Part shown: in pieces, positions 1 to 9,269 of the stretch | How the letters are laid out: every line of letters begins with the position of its first letter | How positions within the stretch are numbered: position 1 is the stretch's first letter | NCBI GenBank assembly: GCA_030746435.1 | Contig: JASLMV010000003.1 | Coordinates: forward strand, 113,714-177,713 | Length of the DNA: 64,000 bases | Direction: 5' to 3' | DNA from: Gammaproteobacteria bacterium | GTDB taxonomy: Bacteria; Pseudomonadota; Gammaproteobacteria; Steroidobacterales; GCA-2729495 | Program-made: the position numbers and the translations under genes | The notes under the pieces: model-generated | What the model was told of the DNA's origin: nothing | The model's input: the letters and a program-made list of their open reading frames with translations, nothing else | The model's database searches: none

Positions 1-266
1 GGCGTCGCGGCTGCCATATCGACCAGGGTATCGCCGTTACCGAACCCTATCTCCAGGGTGACCGGCGCCGGGGTTGCAAAAACTGCCCTAAAGTCCAGCA
101 AACCCTCAATATTTTCAATGCCATAGGTCGGCCATAGTTCCCGCATGGCCCGGCGCTGACCGTTGGTCATGCGGCCCCGGCGCAGCACGAAACTGCGAAT
201 CTGCCTGTCAACGGGGACTTTAGCGCTGCTTTTATGTGTATTCTTATGGCTGTTCACAAGCCCCAT
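1..266 (-). CDS. trmB: tRNA (guanine-N7)-methyltransferase, N-terminal part
   Basis: N-terminal ~88 residues of TrmB, which methylates G46 of tRNA using S-adenosylmethionine. The rest lies beyond the window edge. The reverse-strand translation shows RSFVLRRGRMTNGQ, ELWPTYGIE and the start of the Rossmann SAM-binding loop, LEIGFGNGD, in the order usual for the family. The ATG at 266 is the first in-frame start before the conserved region; a weak CAGG lies upstream. It is divergent from the lipoprotein gene at 475. The family call is strong; the exact start is less certain. Confidence 0.85.
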   Translation of the reverse strand, partial: MGLVNSHKNTHKSSAKVPVDRQIRSFVLRRGRMTNGQRRAMRELWPTYGIENIEGLLDFRAVFATPAPVTLEIGFGNGDTLVDMAAAT

Positions 267-474
267 AATAGCCTGTCCGCTGCCAGCCCACGGCTGGTGC
301 AGGGGAACCCCGGGAAGTCGCAGCCGGTCGGAAAGGTTACCGGGCTTAGCTGTGGAGGCAGGGTTAACCCTTCTGACACCCCTGATGTGCCCGGCGGCCA
401 TCGCGGCACGGGACAGGTGCGCTTTTGCGTCAGGCCGCTAAAATACCCCGCCCGGCAGGAAGTCGGGCTTAACC

Positions 475-2685
475 GTGGTGAGGAAGATTGTGGGATCGTC
501 AAAGAATAATAACCATCGACCCTGGCTTGGGGTTGTGGCGGCAGTAGCGGTAACTTTACTTTCAGGGTGCGGTAGCTCGGATCCGGACTTGCCTCCGTCC
601 GAGGATTTGTCCGCGTCGGTTCTGCAGGTCTCCGTCAATTCGTCGGGCCGGCTGATTTTCCAGTGGCTGGTGTCGGGCGGCATCGATTATTACAAACTGT
701 CTGTTGATCCCGATGGTATTTCAGGCTTTGTCGAGCTCGTGGAGCGGATTCTCCTGACCGACGACGTCTCCGGGATTTTTTCTTTCGTCGCGCTCGCATC
801 CCCCGAAATCAAGCTGGCCCTGGCGGAATTCCTGCTGGAAAGTTGCCTGGAAAACGACCCGGCCGACCCGGACGATGACGACTGCGATCCGCTGGGGGTT
901 ACGGTATTTCCTGTACCGGCGGGCGAACTGCTTTTCCAGTGGGAGAAGCAGGATGGTGTGACCCATTACCGAATCTCGATCGACCCGGACGGTCTTTCGG
1001 GTTACTCGGTGCTGGCGGATTTCATACCGGATGATGAGCCCTTCTACATCCACGAAGTATCGACCCTGAATTTCTCCTGGGCCGATGCGCGTTTCCTGCT
1101 TGAGAGTTGCATAGATGCGGTATGTGAAGTCCTCGGTGAACAGGTATTGAAGGATGCTTCAGTCTTTTCGGTCGGTATTCTTGAACCACCCGTCAGCGCA
1201 TTTCATTCCTTGTTCGGCTCCTCGGTCGCACTTAGTGAAGACGGCAATACGCTCGCTGTCGGAGCGCCGGGCACTAGTGATTTCACCTGCCTGGAAATAA
1301 CCGGCTACACGCAGGAAGAGTTTGATGCACTTGAGCCCGGCACATTTAACGTGCAGTGCATCTACATTATCCCGGACGATCCGGACGGCGATCCCGATGA
1401 CCCCGACGATGATTTCATCCCGCCGACCTCACTGCCTGAAACACTTTTTCAGGCTGGGGCAGTCTTTATTTATACGCGGGACGTGCTGGGCTGGAGCCTG
1501 CAGAACACGCTGGAAGCCCCCAACCGCCAGGCCGGTGACAACTTTGGCTGGGCAATAGGTTTGAGCGAGGACGGCACCACACTGGCGGTGACCGCACCAG
1601 CGGAAGACAGTGCTTCCAGCGGTGTAGGTGGCGAACAGGATGATACCGATAACGAGGCCCTGGACTCCGGTGCAGCGTATGTATTCACGCTCATGGGCGA
1701 CGAGTGGGAACTGCAGGAGTACATAAAGGCATCTAACACCGGGGAAATGGATCTGTTTGGCTGGCGAGTCGCACTTTCGGGCGACGGTGATGCGCTGGCG
1801 GTAGGAGCGGTACTGGAAGCGAGCGGGGATGCAGGCGATCAGGATAACGACGATGTTGAACGCGCAGGCGCCGTTTACACCTACACAAGGGCCGGGGATG
1901 TCTGGACCCCGCGAGATTACCTGAAGGCGCCTGACATAGACGCGAACGACCTGTTCGGTATGTCACTTGCTATGAACATGGATGGTGAATACCTTGCGAT
2001 CGGCGCTATCGAAGAAGGTGAGCCCGGGTCACTCGACGGCCGCTTCCGTATCTGTAACCCGGGTGTCGGCGCCGGGGAAGGCACCGTTTATATGTTTGAG
2101 CGGGTTGCCGATTCATGGGCTTACTCTGCATCAATCGAGGCATCCAATGCAGGTACGGCAGATTGTTTCGGTGTTTCGGTCGACCTGAATGATGATGCGA
2201 CACGACTGGCTGTCGGTGCCCCGCTCGAGGATAGCCGTGCAACGGGTGTAAACGGTGCGGAAGGCGACAACGATGAAACCAATTCCGGCGCAGCCTATCT
2301 TTTCGAGCGAGTGGCAGATGTCTGGTCTCAGACCAACTACTTCAAAGCATCCAATACCGGCACGCCCGATCAGTTGGGCGGTGCCGTGCGCTTGAGCAGC
2401 AGCGGCAGTGCGCTGGTTGCAGGGGCCATTGGCGAAGCAAGTCCGTCATTTGGTATCGGCGGTGGTCAGAGTTTCAATACCGTCCCTGGTTCAGGGGCGG
2501 CTTACGGGTACCGGGAAGACGGCGGTGCATGGGAGCAGATCGCTTACATCAAGCCGAGCATTCCCCGGTCGCTAATCAACTTTGGGTGGCGGATGGATAT
2601 TGCCATGGATGGGCAAGAACTCGTCGTGGCTGCACCAGGCTGGGAACTGGCTGCAGGTTACCAGGGCATCGTCTATAGCTACTGA
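475..2685 (+). CDS. FG-GAP/beta-propeller repeat lipoprotein
   Basis: A 736-residue predicted lipoprotein. A GTG start is followed by a hydrophobic segment and the lipobox LLSGC, so it is probably exported and anchored to the envelope. Residues ~45-230 hold two similar units, each with an FQW strand followed by a VDPDGISGF or IDPDGLSGY segment. From ~235 to the end come about seven FG-GAP-like blades built on LSxDGxxLAVGAP and GAAYxF, as in integrin-alpha-like propellers. Asp-rich loops such as DPDDPDDD suggest calcium binding. A role in adhesion or surface display is inference. GTG at 478 is an alternative start. Confidence 0.8.
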   Translation: MVRKIVGSSKNNNHRPWLGVVAAVAVTLLSGCGSSDPDLPPSEDLSASVLQVSVNSSGRLIFQWLVSGGIDYYKLSVDPDGISGFVELVERILLTDDVSGIFSFVALASPEIKLALAEFLLESCLENDPADPDDDDCDPLGVTVFPVPAGELLFQWEKQDGVTHYRISIDPDGLSGYSVLADFIPDDEPFYIHEVSTLNFSWADARFLLESCIDAVCEVLGEQVLKDASVFSVGILEPPVSAFHSLFGSSVALSEDGNTLAVGAPGTSDFTCLEITGYTQEEFDALEPGTFNVQCIYIIPDDPDGDPDDPDDDFIPPTSLPETLFQAGAVFIYTRDVLGWSLQNTLEAPNRQAGDNFGWAIGLSEDGTTLAVTAPAEDSASSGVGGEQDDTDNEALDSGAAYVFTLMGDEWELQEYIKASNTGEMDLFGWRVALSGDGDALAVGAVLEASGDAGDQDNDDVERAGAVYTYTRAGDVWTPRDYLKAPDIDANDLFGMSLAMNMDGEYLAIGAIEEGEPGSLDGRFRICNPGVGAGEGTVYMFERVADSWAYSASIEASNAGTADCFGVSVDLNDDATRLAVGAPLEDSRATGVNGAEGDNDETNSGAAYLFERVADVWSQTNYFKASNTGTPDQLGGAVRLSSSGSALVAGAIGEASPSFGIGGGQSFNTVPGSGAAYGYREDGGAWEQIAYIKPSIPRSLINFGWRMDIAMDGQELVVAAPGWELAAGYQGIVYSY

Positions 2686-2756
2686 GACAGGCTTTCTGAT
2701 GCCGGGTGGTTACGTTTGGCCCGGGCTGCCAGCACGGCAAGTCCTGATGCCATGAA

Positions 2757-3200
2757 TCAAACTGCAGGCGGTACCGGAATGGTTGTTTTGGCAGCCATCT
2801 GTGTGCGGTAGATCGAGTTCCCCGGTGCCGGGAAACCCGGGAAATTTTCATCAATGTAGAAGTAAATACTCTTAGCGCCCAGTTTACAGCCGACGATCTC
2901 CACTGCACGGGTGATGTTGTCGATTGTGAATCCAAGGAGGTTGCCATCGAACGCGAATCCGCTACCCGTCGGGCGTACGGTCAGATAGTTGGCGAACCAG
3001 CTTTGCACCCGGTTGCCGAACGAATCTTTGTCATCGTTGAAGGTAAAACTTTTGTAACCCGCCGGTACTATGCCCGGCAGTGATGCATTAGGGTTGACGG
3101 GCATTACTTCAGCTTTATCGCCCACAAAAAAGCAGCAGGCCACTAGCAGTGAACCTACAATTGAAGCCACGAAATTTTTTGAGAAGTTGTGTCGCATCAC
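2757..3200 (-). CDS. Hypothetical small lipoprotein
   Basis: 147 residues with no family recognised. The N-terminus carries two basic residues, a hydrophobic stretch and LLVACC. The LVAC within it fits a lipobox, so export and lipidation are likely. The rest is a globular domain rich in aromatic residues with no recognisable catalytic motif. It converges on the FG-GAP lipoprotein gene, with about 70 bases between the stops, and about 200 bases separate it from the oxygenase gene upstream. The ATG at 3200 gives the only good signal peptide. Confidence 0.6.
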   Translation of the reverse strand: MMRHNFSKNFVASIVGSLLVACCFFVGDKAEVMPVNPNASLPGIVPAGYKSFTFNDDKDSFGNRVQSWFANYLTVRPTGSGFAFDGNLLGFTIDNITRAVEIVGCKLGAKSIYFYIDENFPGFPAPGNSIYRTQMAAKTTIPVPPAV

Positions 3201-3406
3201 TTAGCCTTTTTGCCGGACACACATTCACCCCTGAATGTATTAAAAACTAAGGATTGGCGGGGTTTTCTGGAGTGATTTGCGTCGTGTTTGCTTACAAAAA
3301 CGGGGTCATTCAATAGAATAGAAAATCAGTTAAATGGCCCTGTGATACGCGACCGTAGTTGCTTATAGCAGATTAAAAGTTATTGCTGCGACCCTGTACG
3401 ATCTGT

Positions 3407-4216
3407 TCAGTTCGCCTGGTCGAGAAGCCAGACGCCATCAGGCAATTCGTCATTGGAACTCAGTGGCTGGCCTCTCCCGGACTGCAGAGAATCGAGTTTC
3501 TGGTGCAATTTATGCATCTTGTACGGTCTGAACCAGACCTGCATAACCCATTTTTCAGCATCTTCATCTTCAATCGGCAGTGCGGCGTGCAGTGTTTCCC
3601 GGTGAATGCTGCCGTCGGGATTTATGTTGGTCCAGCACGCGGCACGGCCCTTCCACGGCCGCATAGCGACATTCAGATCGCGGAAGTAGGTGACGCCACC
3701 CTGAGACTCTTCAAGGTCATTCAGATAGACAAGTAGTGTGCAAAGGCGATGACTGGCAAGGTAGTCATCTGAAAAATCATAGTGGCCATGGTAAAACTCA
3801 CCAGGGCCGTAACGGGTGACATAGATTTGCTCGGCGTGCTCCAAAGGCACACCAATAAGCATCGCGGCTCGAGCTATTATCGACAATACTTTCGGGTCCT
3901 GGTGATAGCGATGATGAACAACCGCGTGAGATGAGGTACGGCCTGATTCCAGGATCGCTTTACCGTCCACTATGACGCGACTCTTGATCATGCTCTTGCG
4001 GGCCTTTTCAATAAGGTAATTGGCTTCATCCGCAGTACAGAAGTTGTCAATGACCTTAATACCCGTGTTAGCCAAAGTGGTCACACTGAAACCATCCGGG
4101 ATATATCGCAAAGGACTGAACCGGATGCGGGTTGGAAGCAGTTTTGAAAGATAATAATTCTTGCGGTAATCCAGGATGCTGAGGCGGCGTCTGATTTTTT
4201 TTAGTAGTTCGTTCAT
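3407..4216 (-). CDS. Prolyl 4-hydroxylase-like 2OG-Fe(II) oxygenase (copy 1)
   Basis: 269 residues, C-terminal P4Hc fold. The iron ligands are visible: HYD at H145/D147 and distal H210 in ETLHAALP; K222 in EKWVMQVWFR should bind 2-oxoglutarate. Family members hydroxylate proline or other residues using O2, iron and 2-oxoglutarate. No signal peptide is seen, so a cytoplasmic protein or peptide substrate is likely but unknown. It follows a paralogue with a 6-base gap, and the two proteins align over nearly their whole length (DGFxV, VTRYxxGE, YLND, PDGS, WFR). The pair probably arose by tandem duplication. Confidence 0.85.
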   Translation of the reverse strand: MNELLKKIRRRLSILDYRKNYYLSKLLPTRIRFSPLRYIPDGFSVTTLANTGIKVIDNFCTADEANYLIEKARKSMIKSRVIVDGKAILESGRTSSHAVVHHRYHQDPKVLSIIARAAMLIGVPLEHAEQIYVTRYGPGEFYHGHYDFSDDYLASHRLCTLLVYLNDLEESQGGVTYFRDLNVAMRPWKGRAACWTNINPDGSIHRETLHAALPIEDEDAEKWVMQVWFRPYKMHKLHQKLDSLQSGRGQPLSSNDELPDGVWLLDQAN

Positions 4217-4222
4217 GTTGCC

Positions 4223-5062
4223 TTACTCGAATGCTTTACCGTAGGGACTATCTGCAGCTACATCGCCCGGCGCCCACGCACCTTCCGGAAGTTCCTCATC
4301 TCCTGACAATGCCTTGCCCATTTTGGTCTGCGGCGTGGCTATAGCGCTTTTCGGTAAATTGATCATTTTGTAATTTCTGAACCAAAGCTGGATTGCCCAT
4401 TTCTCGGCACCGGGCGCGACTGGCAAAGCTTCATGCCGGCTTTCCGGGTGTACTGAACCGTCGGGACCCTGATTAGCCCAGATCACTGCACGTCCAAGCT
4501 TCGGCGTGACGCCTACATTCAGTTCTTCGAATACTGTTCCTCCGCCATCTTCTTCACCCATGTCATTCAGGTAAATCAGTACGGTATACAGACGATCCCC
4601 ATCGAAACCCTCGTAGTAATCTTCGTGAGGCCTGTAATATTCACCGGCCTGATAGCGTGTAACGAAGACCGTCTCAACGTGCGTAGGTGGCTGGCCTACT
4701 AGCATGCCGGCACGATACAGAAGTGGGAGTATGGCAGGGTCCTGATCGTTGGGTTCGAACACTATGGCTGTTTTCGAAGTGCGGTAGTCATCCTTAATCT
4801 TCGTGTTGTTAAGTGTGATAAGGCTGTCGCGCAACTTTGGTTTAGCCAGTTCGATCAGATAGTCGGCTTCCTCGCGAGTGCAAAAATTGTCCACGATCGT
4901 GATTCCACTATCCCCTGCCTGCCGCACCGTAAAGCCATCCGGCAAGAAAATCAGGGGGAAGAGGGGTATACGTACCCCGAACTGACGGGCAAGAAAATAT
5001 CCCTTACGGTCTGTCAGCCAATGGTAGTAACTTCGGAGTCTCAAAAATATTTTTCTGATCAT
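4223..5062 (-). CDS. Prolyl 4-hydroxylase-like 2OG-Fe(II) oxygenase (copy 2)
   Basis: 279 residues from the chosen ATG. The HED motif at H146/D148, H210 in RHEALPV and K221 in EKWAIQLWFR complete the iron and 2-oxoglutarate sites. An upstream in-frame start at 5137 adds 25 residues with no counterpart in copy 1. The ATG at 5062 makes the N-terminus (MIRKIFLRLRSYYHWL) match the paralogue, so it is preferred, although no strong ribosome site is visible. The C-terminal tail after the catalytic core, with an ELPEGAW segment, is shared with copy 1 (ELPDGVW). Confidence 0.83.
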   Translation of the reverse strand: MIRKIFLRLRSYYHWLTDRKGYFLARQFGVRIPLFPLIFLPDGFTVRQAGDSGITIVDNFCTREEADYLIELAKPKLRDSLITLNNTKIKDDYRTSKTAIVFEPNDQDPAILPLLYRAGMLVGQPPTHVETVFVTRYQAGEYYRPHEDYYEGFDGDRLYTVLIYLNDMGEEDGGGTVFEELNVGVTPKLGRAVIWANQGPDGSVHPESRHEALPVAPGAEKWAIQLWFRNYKMINLPKSAIATPQTKMGKALSGDEELPEGAWAPGDVAADSPYGKAFE

Positions 5063-5189
5063 AAGCGTCGGCAAGCTTAGGTTGCTGCTAGCGTGATTTC
5101 GATGAGTATAGCCCCGTAGAGAAAGCAGGTCAGCCACCCAGGGCTGCTTTTAGGTCTCATGCGGCGCGGTATGCTCTCATGGTTTCTGC

Positions 5190-5630
5190 TTACTCTCGAG
5201 CCCAGCACTGCAATTCACGGCGATATTCCGGCCATGGCGGGAACCCACCCATGCGCATCTGTTTACGCAAGACCAGGCCGCGATAACACCCCTTCGGGCA
5301 ATTATTGTTCAATCCATAACCGCTTTTTATCCATTTAGACCACGCAGAATCGCAGGTGGGTTCACCTTTTGGCAGGGTATCGAAGGCCAGGGATTCCGGC
5401 TGTTCATCAAACTCATATACAGCTGAGTAGAAAGCCGTTACCAGGCATGCCATTCCGGCAACGAGTAAAACCCAGGCTGAAAACGCCTGAATATTCGTCC
5501 GGCCCCGTCGAAAATAAATGCATGCAGAGATTGCAGCCAGCAGCAGGATTATTGCCAGCAGGCCCAGTGGTGTAAGCATGCCTGCGGCCAAAATGCGATA
5601 AAAATAGAACGCATAGTCCTGCAGTAACAT
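5190..5630 (-). CDS. Hypothetical two-TM membrane protein
   Basis: 146 residues, not recognised. There are two clear transmembrane segments (about 15-38 and 49-68) separated by a short basic loop, then a ~75-residue hydrophilic tail with five cysteines (for example CDSAWSKW and NNCPKGCYRG). If the tail is periplasmic the cysteines could form disulfides; this is inference. The gene lies 10 bases after the SGNH hydrolase gene on the same strand and is probably co-transcribed with it. Confidence 0.6.
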   Translation of the reverse strand: MLLQDYAFYFYRILAAGMLTPLGLLAIILLLAAISACIYFRRGRTNIQAFSAWVLLVAGMACLVTAFYSAVYEFDEQPESLAFDTLPKGEPTCDSAWSKWIKSGYGLNNNCPKGCYRGLVLRKQMRMGGFPPWPEYRRELQCWARE

Positions 5631-5640
5631 CGTAGGTTTC

Positions 5641-6864
5641 CTATAGCCCGGCCATAACTTCAGCGGCTTCTGCAGGCTGTTCGGTTTGCGGAACTCGCAT
5701 CTGCTCGTAATAGATCGAAGGTTCGGGTGTGGCTACGCCGAGTTTTGCCGCAACAATTGGCGCTATTGTGTCGGCAAAAATCTCTGCTTTTAGCTGATTG
5801 CCCGCCGGAACCATATGGATAGAATCCGCGAAGAGCTTCACTTTAAACCGGTTTATAGAGGCCTGCACGAATGGAGTATCCGCAAAGGGCACAACAGGCA
5901 AATCAAACTCATCCGCCACTTCGCTGATTGCTTCGTTGTTCTGTTGTATCCCGATTTCCCATAGGTAGGCAGGTAAATGCTCGGTCCAGTGATAAATATC
6001 ACTCTTGATTGCAAATGATGCAAGCACAACATCTATACCCAGCCCCTTAAGGAGTGCGGCCATCATTCGCATATTTAACTTAAACGCCTCCTTGGAACTT
6101 TCCAGGAAGTTTCGGGTACGTTCGGTATCGGTGCTCGGGAAGTTCTTTAACTTCCAGACTTGGTTCATGAGGTTATTGTTCTCGTGAAAGGCCCCGGGGC
6201 TGAAAACGCGCAGAAACAGCCGGTACAGATAAAAGCGGGTCAGCCCAGGCGGGTTATTGGGATCGGAGCGCCGGAAATGGTAGTAGTCATCCGAGTAGTC
6301 CTCGAACATCCTCGGCAACAGGTCATTAAAACCGTGGTAAATGACAACCATATCCGGGTCCAGGGGAACAATCTGTGATTGCATCCGGTGCAGGCTTTCG
6401 GCGGTTGTTGACCCGGTAAGGCCGGCATTGACGACTTCAATTTTGTTCGTTCCGAAACGTCGCCGCAGTTCCTTCTGAAGCAAGTAAGGGTATGACTGGT
6501 CCCAGGCCAGGTAAACCGCAAAAGTTGTTGAACCGCCGGTCGCAACAATACGGTAAACGTCATTCGGTTTGTCGAGGGAGATTTCTTCACCCCGGAAACC
6601 GAGCGAATTGATACGTTCCCGGTCACCCCGGGTATAACCCGGCTTCATCGCATAGGCGGTATAAGGATGCTGGTAATACATGCCCGGACCCGTTTTCTCA
6701 TCAAGCGGCGGGTTCGCGTTCCCGAGCAACTGGAATAACTCCGGATATATGCCTGCTCGTTCGACAAGCCTGATGCCAACCTCCGCCAGCATCAGGATAA
6801 ATGCAAGTGACATGACCACCACGATCAATGCCTTTAGTGCAGAGCCCTTTTGCTTGCTGGTCAT
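5641..6864 (-). CDS. Membrane-anchored SGNH/GDSL-family hydrolase
   Basis: 407 residues. An N-terminal transmembrane helix (about 12-30) anchors a large, presumably periplasmic, SGNH domain. Block I is ATGGSTTF with the candidate nucleophile S112, block II is around AGLTGST, block III is GFND with N180, and the terminal DSIH gives D347/H350. Proteins of this type act as esterases or acyl transferases on surface glycans. The ATG at 6864 is preferred over GTG at 6915 because it places the helix at the very N-terminus; neither has a clear ribosome site. Similar hydrolases are often found near carbamoyltransferase/SxtJ/DUF5989 genes, as here ~4 kb away. Confidence 0.82.
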   Translation of the reverse strand: MTSKQKGSALKALIVVVMSLAFILMLAEVGIRLVERAGIYPELFQLLGNANPPLDEKTGPGMYYQHPYTAYAMKPGYTRGDRERINSLGFRGEEISLDKPNDVYRIVATGGSTTFAVYLAWDQSYPYLLQKELRRRFGTNKIEVVNAGLTGSTTAESLHRMQSQIVPLDPDMVVIYHGFNDLLPRMFEDYSDDYYHFRRSDPNNPPGLTRFYLYRLFLRVFSPGAFHENNNLMNQVWKLKNFPSTDTERTRNFLESSKEAFKLNMRMMAALLKGLGIDVVLASFAIKSDIYHWTEHLPAYLWEIGIQQNNEAISEVADEFDLPVVPFADTPFVQASINRFKVKLFADSIHMVPAGNQLKAEIFADTIAPIVAAKLGVATPEPSIYYEQMRVPQTEQPAEAAEVMAGL

Positions 6865-7063
6865 AGGGAGGGTGTCCGGTGGTGGTTGATCATGGCATCG
6901 ATGAAAATCCGGCACCGACAGTGCTCGGAAGAGCGGATTGTACAGTTCTGACCAGGCATGGTCACGCTACCGCCCCCCCTGAATGGTACAGGCGGGTTAT
7001 GTTCAGGAGTTATGCGACCGGCGTTTGCTGACAAGATGCAGCAGACCTGATTATGCTTGTCCC

Positions 7064-8554
7064 ATGAGTAATCGTGCCGGCCAATCGAAGCACACCCGGG
7101 GCATGCCCGCCTGGACCGCGCCGGTCCTGACCGCAATCGTAACAGTGGTGGTTTATGGTCTGACTACCAATCCCGAAGTTGGCTTCCATGACTCGGCGGA
7201 ACTGGCACTAAGAGCCAGTCAGCCGGGAGCCAGCCATGCACCGGGAGCCCCGGTACACACGCTTGCCGGTTACCTGTTAACCCGGCTTTTCGATAGTCCG
7301 GTAGTGGCCACGAGTTTACTCAGCTGCTTAAGTGGCAGCCTGGCGGCAGCGATGGCCTGCCTGCTGCTGCTCGCTCTCGGCACGGGGCGCGCAGTAGCGG
7401 TTAGTGGTGCACTTGCTTTTGCTTTCAGTTTTCCGGTCTGGGGGAACGCGATTGTAACCGAAACCTACAGCCTCAGCCTGTTCTTCCTTGGCGGTTGTTT
7501 GCTTGTCGCCCTGCGGTGGCGAGAATCCGGCAACAATAAAACACTAGTCATACTCGCAGGCCTCTACGGCCTGGCTTTGGGTGCACACTTCGCTAATATT
7601 TTGCTGTTTCCTGCTTTTCTATATTTTGTAATCGCGGGGCGCCCGGAAGTATTTCGTAATTCCTCTCTGTTCCTGGGGGCAATGTTTGTCGCTGTGTGCC
7701 TGATCGCAGGTGCCAACGTTGCGCTGGCAATGAATGTGCCGTCGTTCGGGCAAACTAACCCCGACTCAATAACCGGGTTATTTCTGTACATGTCGGGTGC
7801 CGAGCATGATCCACTTGATGTAACCGGTGCTGGTTTCTACCTGGATCGCATAACCCAACATGCGCTGATATTCAGCCGGCATTACCTGTTCGTTTTGATA
7901 CCAGCGGGCCTTGCTGGCGGTTATATCCTGGCCCGGCGGGACCGGGTAAACGGCATGTTTATGGCGTTGGTATTCGTTTTATACATGGGTTACTTCACGT
8001 TGTTCGGTGCCGGTGATTACTACATCATGGTCAGCCCCGCTTACCTCGTGTTCTCGCTCTGGGTTGCGTTGGCGGTAGACACACTGATAAGACAGAATTC
8101 CAAAGAGTTCGGGAAATATGCAGGCCTGGCTGTACTTCCGCTGGCCGCAATACTTGTCGTCATATCACAGTTTCCCGATCGTTATGCAGAGGCGCGCTCG
8201 AGCGAGGTCCGTGAGTTTGCCGAAGAGTCGCTGAAGATGTTCCCCGCGGACAGTGTTGTCGTGGCAAAGTGGGGCGAATTCACGGTGCTTAATTATTATC
8301 AGCAGGTAAACGGTCGCCGTCCGGATATCAGGATTATTTTGCCTGTACGTAACTCCCGGCAATACCCTCATGGGGTGGTTGAGGACTATCTGTCATTTGT
8401 GGCTGCGAGGGTTTGCGAGCAGCCGGTTGTGACGAACAAGGTGTCAGAGGGGCTGGACGATATATTTGAAATACAGCGACTCGCCCCGACCAGCGACTGG
8501 TATAGGGTTATTCCTGGTACAGATGGCGGGAATTGTGCAGCCGCCAGACCTTAG
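7064..8554 (+). CDS. DUF2723 family membrane glycosyltransferase-like protein
   Basis: About 496 residues and strongly hydrophobic, with around ten transmembrane segments. After the first helix comes GFHDSAELALRA followed by HAPGAPVH, the hallmark acidic loop of DUF2723/GT-C-like (TMEM260-type) proteins, several of which are protein O-mannosyltransferases. The C-terminal ~110 residues form a soluble domain. ATG at 7064 is chosen because the in-frame extension from 6983 is Cys/Arg-rich and unlike a membrane protein. It is divergent from the SGNH hydrolase. The sugar donor and target are unknown. Confidence 0.8.
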   Translation: MSNRAGQSKHTRGMPAWTAPVLTAIVTVVVYGLTTNPEVGFHDSAELALRASQPGASHAPGAPVHTLAGYLLTRLFDSPVVATSLLSCLSGSLAAAMACLLLLALGTGRAVAVSGALAFAFSFPVWGNAIVTETYSLSLFFLGGCLLVALRWRESGNNKTLVILAGLYGLALGAHFANILLFPAFLYFVIAGRPEVFRNSSLFLGAMFVAVCLIAGANVALAMNVPSFGQTNPDSITGLFLYMSGAEHDPLDVTGAGFYLDRITQHALIFSRHYLFVLIPAGLAGGYILARRDRVNGMFMALVFVLYMGYFTLFGAGDYYIMVSPAYLVFSLWVALAVDTLIRQNSKEFGKYAGLAVLPLAAILVVISQFPDRYAEARSSEVREFAEESLKMFPADSVVVAKWGEFTVLNYYQQVNGRRPDIRIILPVRNSRQYPHGVVEDYLSFVAARVCEQPVVTNKVSEGLDDIFEIQRLAPTSDWYRVIPGTDGGNCAAARP

Positions 8555-8557
8555 GGC

Positions 8558-8563
8558 AGGAGG
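8558..8563 (+). promoter_or_regulatory. Ribosome binding site fixing a GTG start
   Basis: A perfect AGGAGG followed by 8 bases and GTG at 8572. It rules out the longer in-frame reading from TTG 8533, which would overlap the upstream gene. Confidence 0.85.
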
Positions 8564-8571
8564 ACAGAGTT

Positions 8572-9258
8572 GTGAACCAGGATGAGCGGATTGCGGCTAT
8601 TGTCGAGCGTATCGGCCTAAATGAGGCTCTTATGGAGCAGGACATTCCCCCGGAGCTGGCCGAGCCAAAATCGATCCTTAAAGTCCTGACTGCGAAACAT
8701 TGGAACTGGTCTTCAGAAAGGTTTCGAAAGATTTTTGGAATGCGATTTTCAGTAAAGTTGCCCCCGCTGGAGCAAATCAATGCAATTTTTTATCCACGGC
8801 CTGAATACGATATCCCTGTATTTATATTTTTCTGCCTGCTGACAAAGCGCAAATGTATCGCACACCTCAATGTTAATTGTCCGTTCGATGATCAGGAGTA
8901 CCAGGAGAAGTGGGTCGACCCGCTGACAGAAAGACTGCACCGGTATCCCTCCTTTGAAACCCGGGATCGTTACCCGGAGTGGATGAAGAAATACCGTAAC
9001 GACTGCACTGTCTATGGATTGTTTCCAATAGAACGTATACAGGACCTGAGCGATTGTTGTTTTGATTATCTTGATTACTATTCAGATCAGGTTTCCCGGG
9101 CTCAGCCGGTTACAGACTCCGCAAGGCTGAAAGCGGTTGCCGAGTTTCAGGATCAGTGGGTCGATGATATTCGTACGCAAGATAAGGCGCAGGGGATGAT
9201 CGCCAAAATGATCGGCAAGAAAACAGCACGCCGAATTTTCTATGAAGTAACAACCTGA
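8572..9258 (+). CDS. Ferredoxin-dependent bilin reductase-like protein
   Basis: 228 residues resembling PcyA/PebA-type enzymes, which reduce biliverdin with electrons from ferredoxin. Three landmarks match in order: WSSERFRKI at 46-54 (family WxSxxFRK), FYPRPEYDIPVF at 73-84 (family PxPxFxLPxF), and a C-terminal helix with QDQWVDDIRTQDKAQGMI followed by a YEV ending (family YC..Q..ND.TR.VL). The catalytic Asp of the usual DxxP motif appears absent (NVNCP at 100-104), as does the HxE after FRK, so chemistry may differ. No heme oxygenase or phytochrome lies nearby. The start is fixed by a strong ribosome site. Confidence 0.7.
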   Translation: MNQDERIAAIVERIGLNEALMEQDIPPELAEPKSILKVLTAKHWNWSSERFRKIFGMRFSVKLPPLEQINAIFYPRPEYDIPVFIFFCLLTKRKCIAHLNVNCPFDDQEYQEKWVDPLTERLHRYPSFETRDRYPEWMKKYRNDCTVYGLFPIERIQDLSDCCFDYLDYYSDQVSRAQPVTDSARLKAVAEFQDQWVDDIRTQDKAQGMIAKMIGKKTARRIFYEVTT

Positions 9259-9269
9259 CCCAGGGCCTG

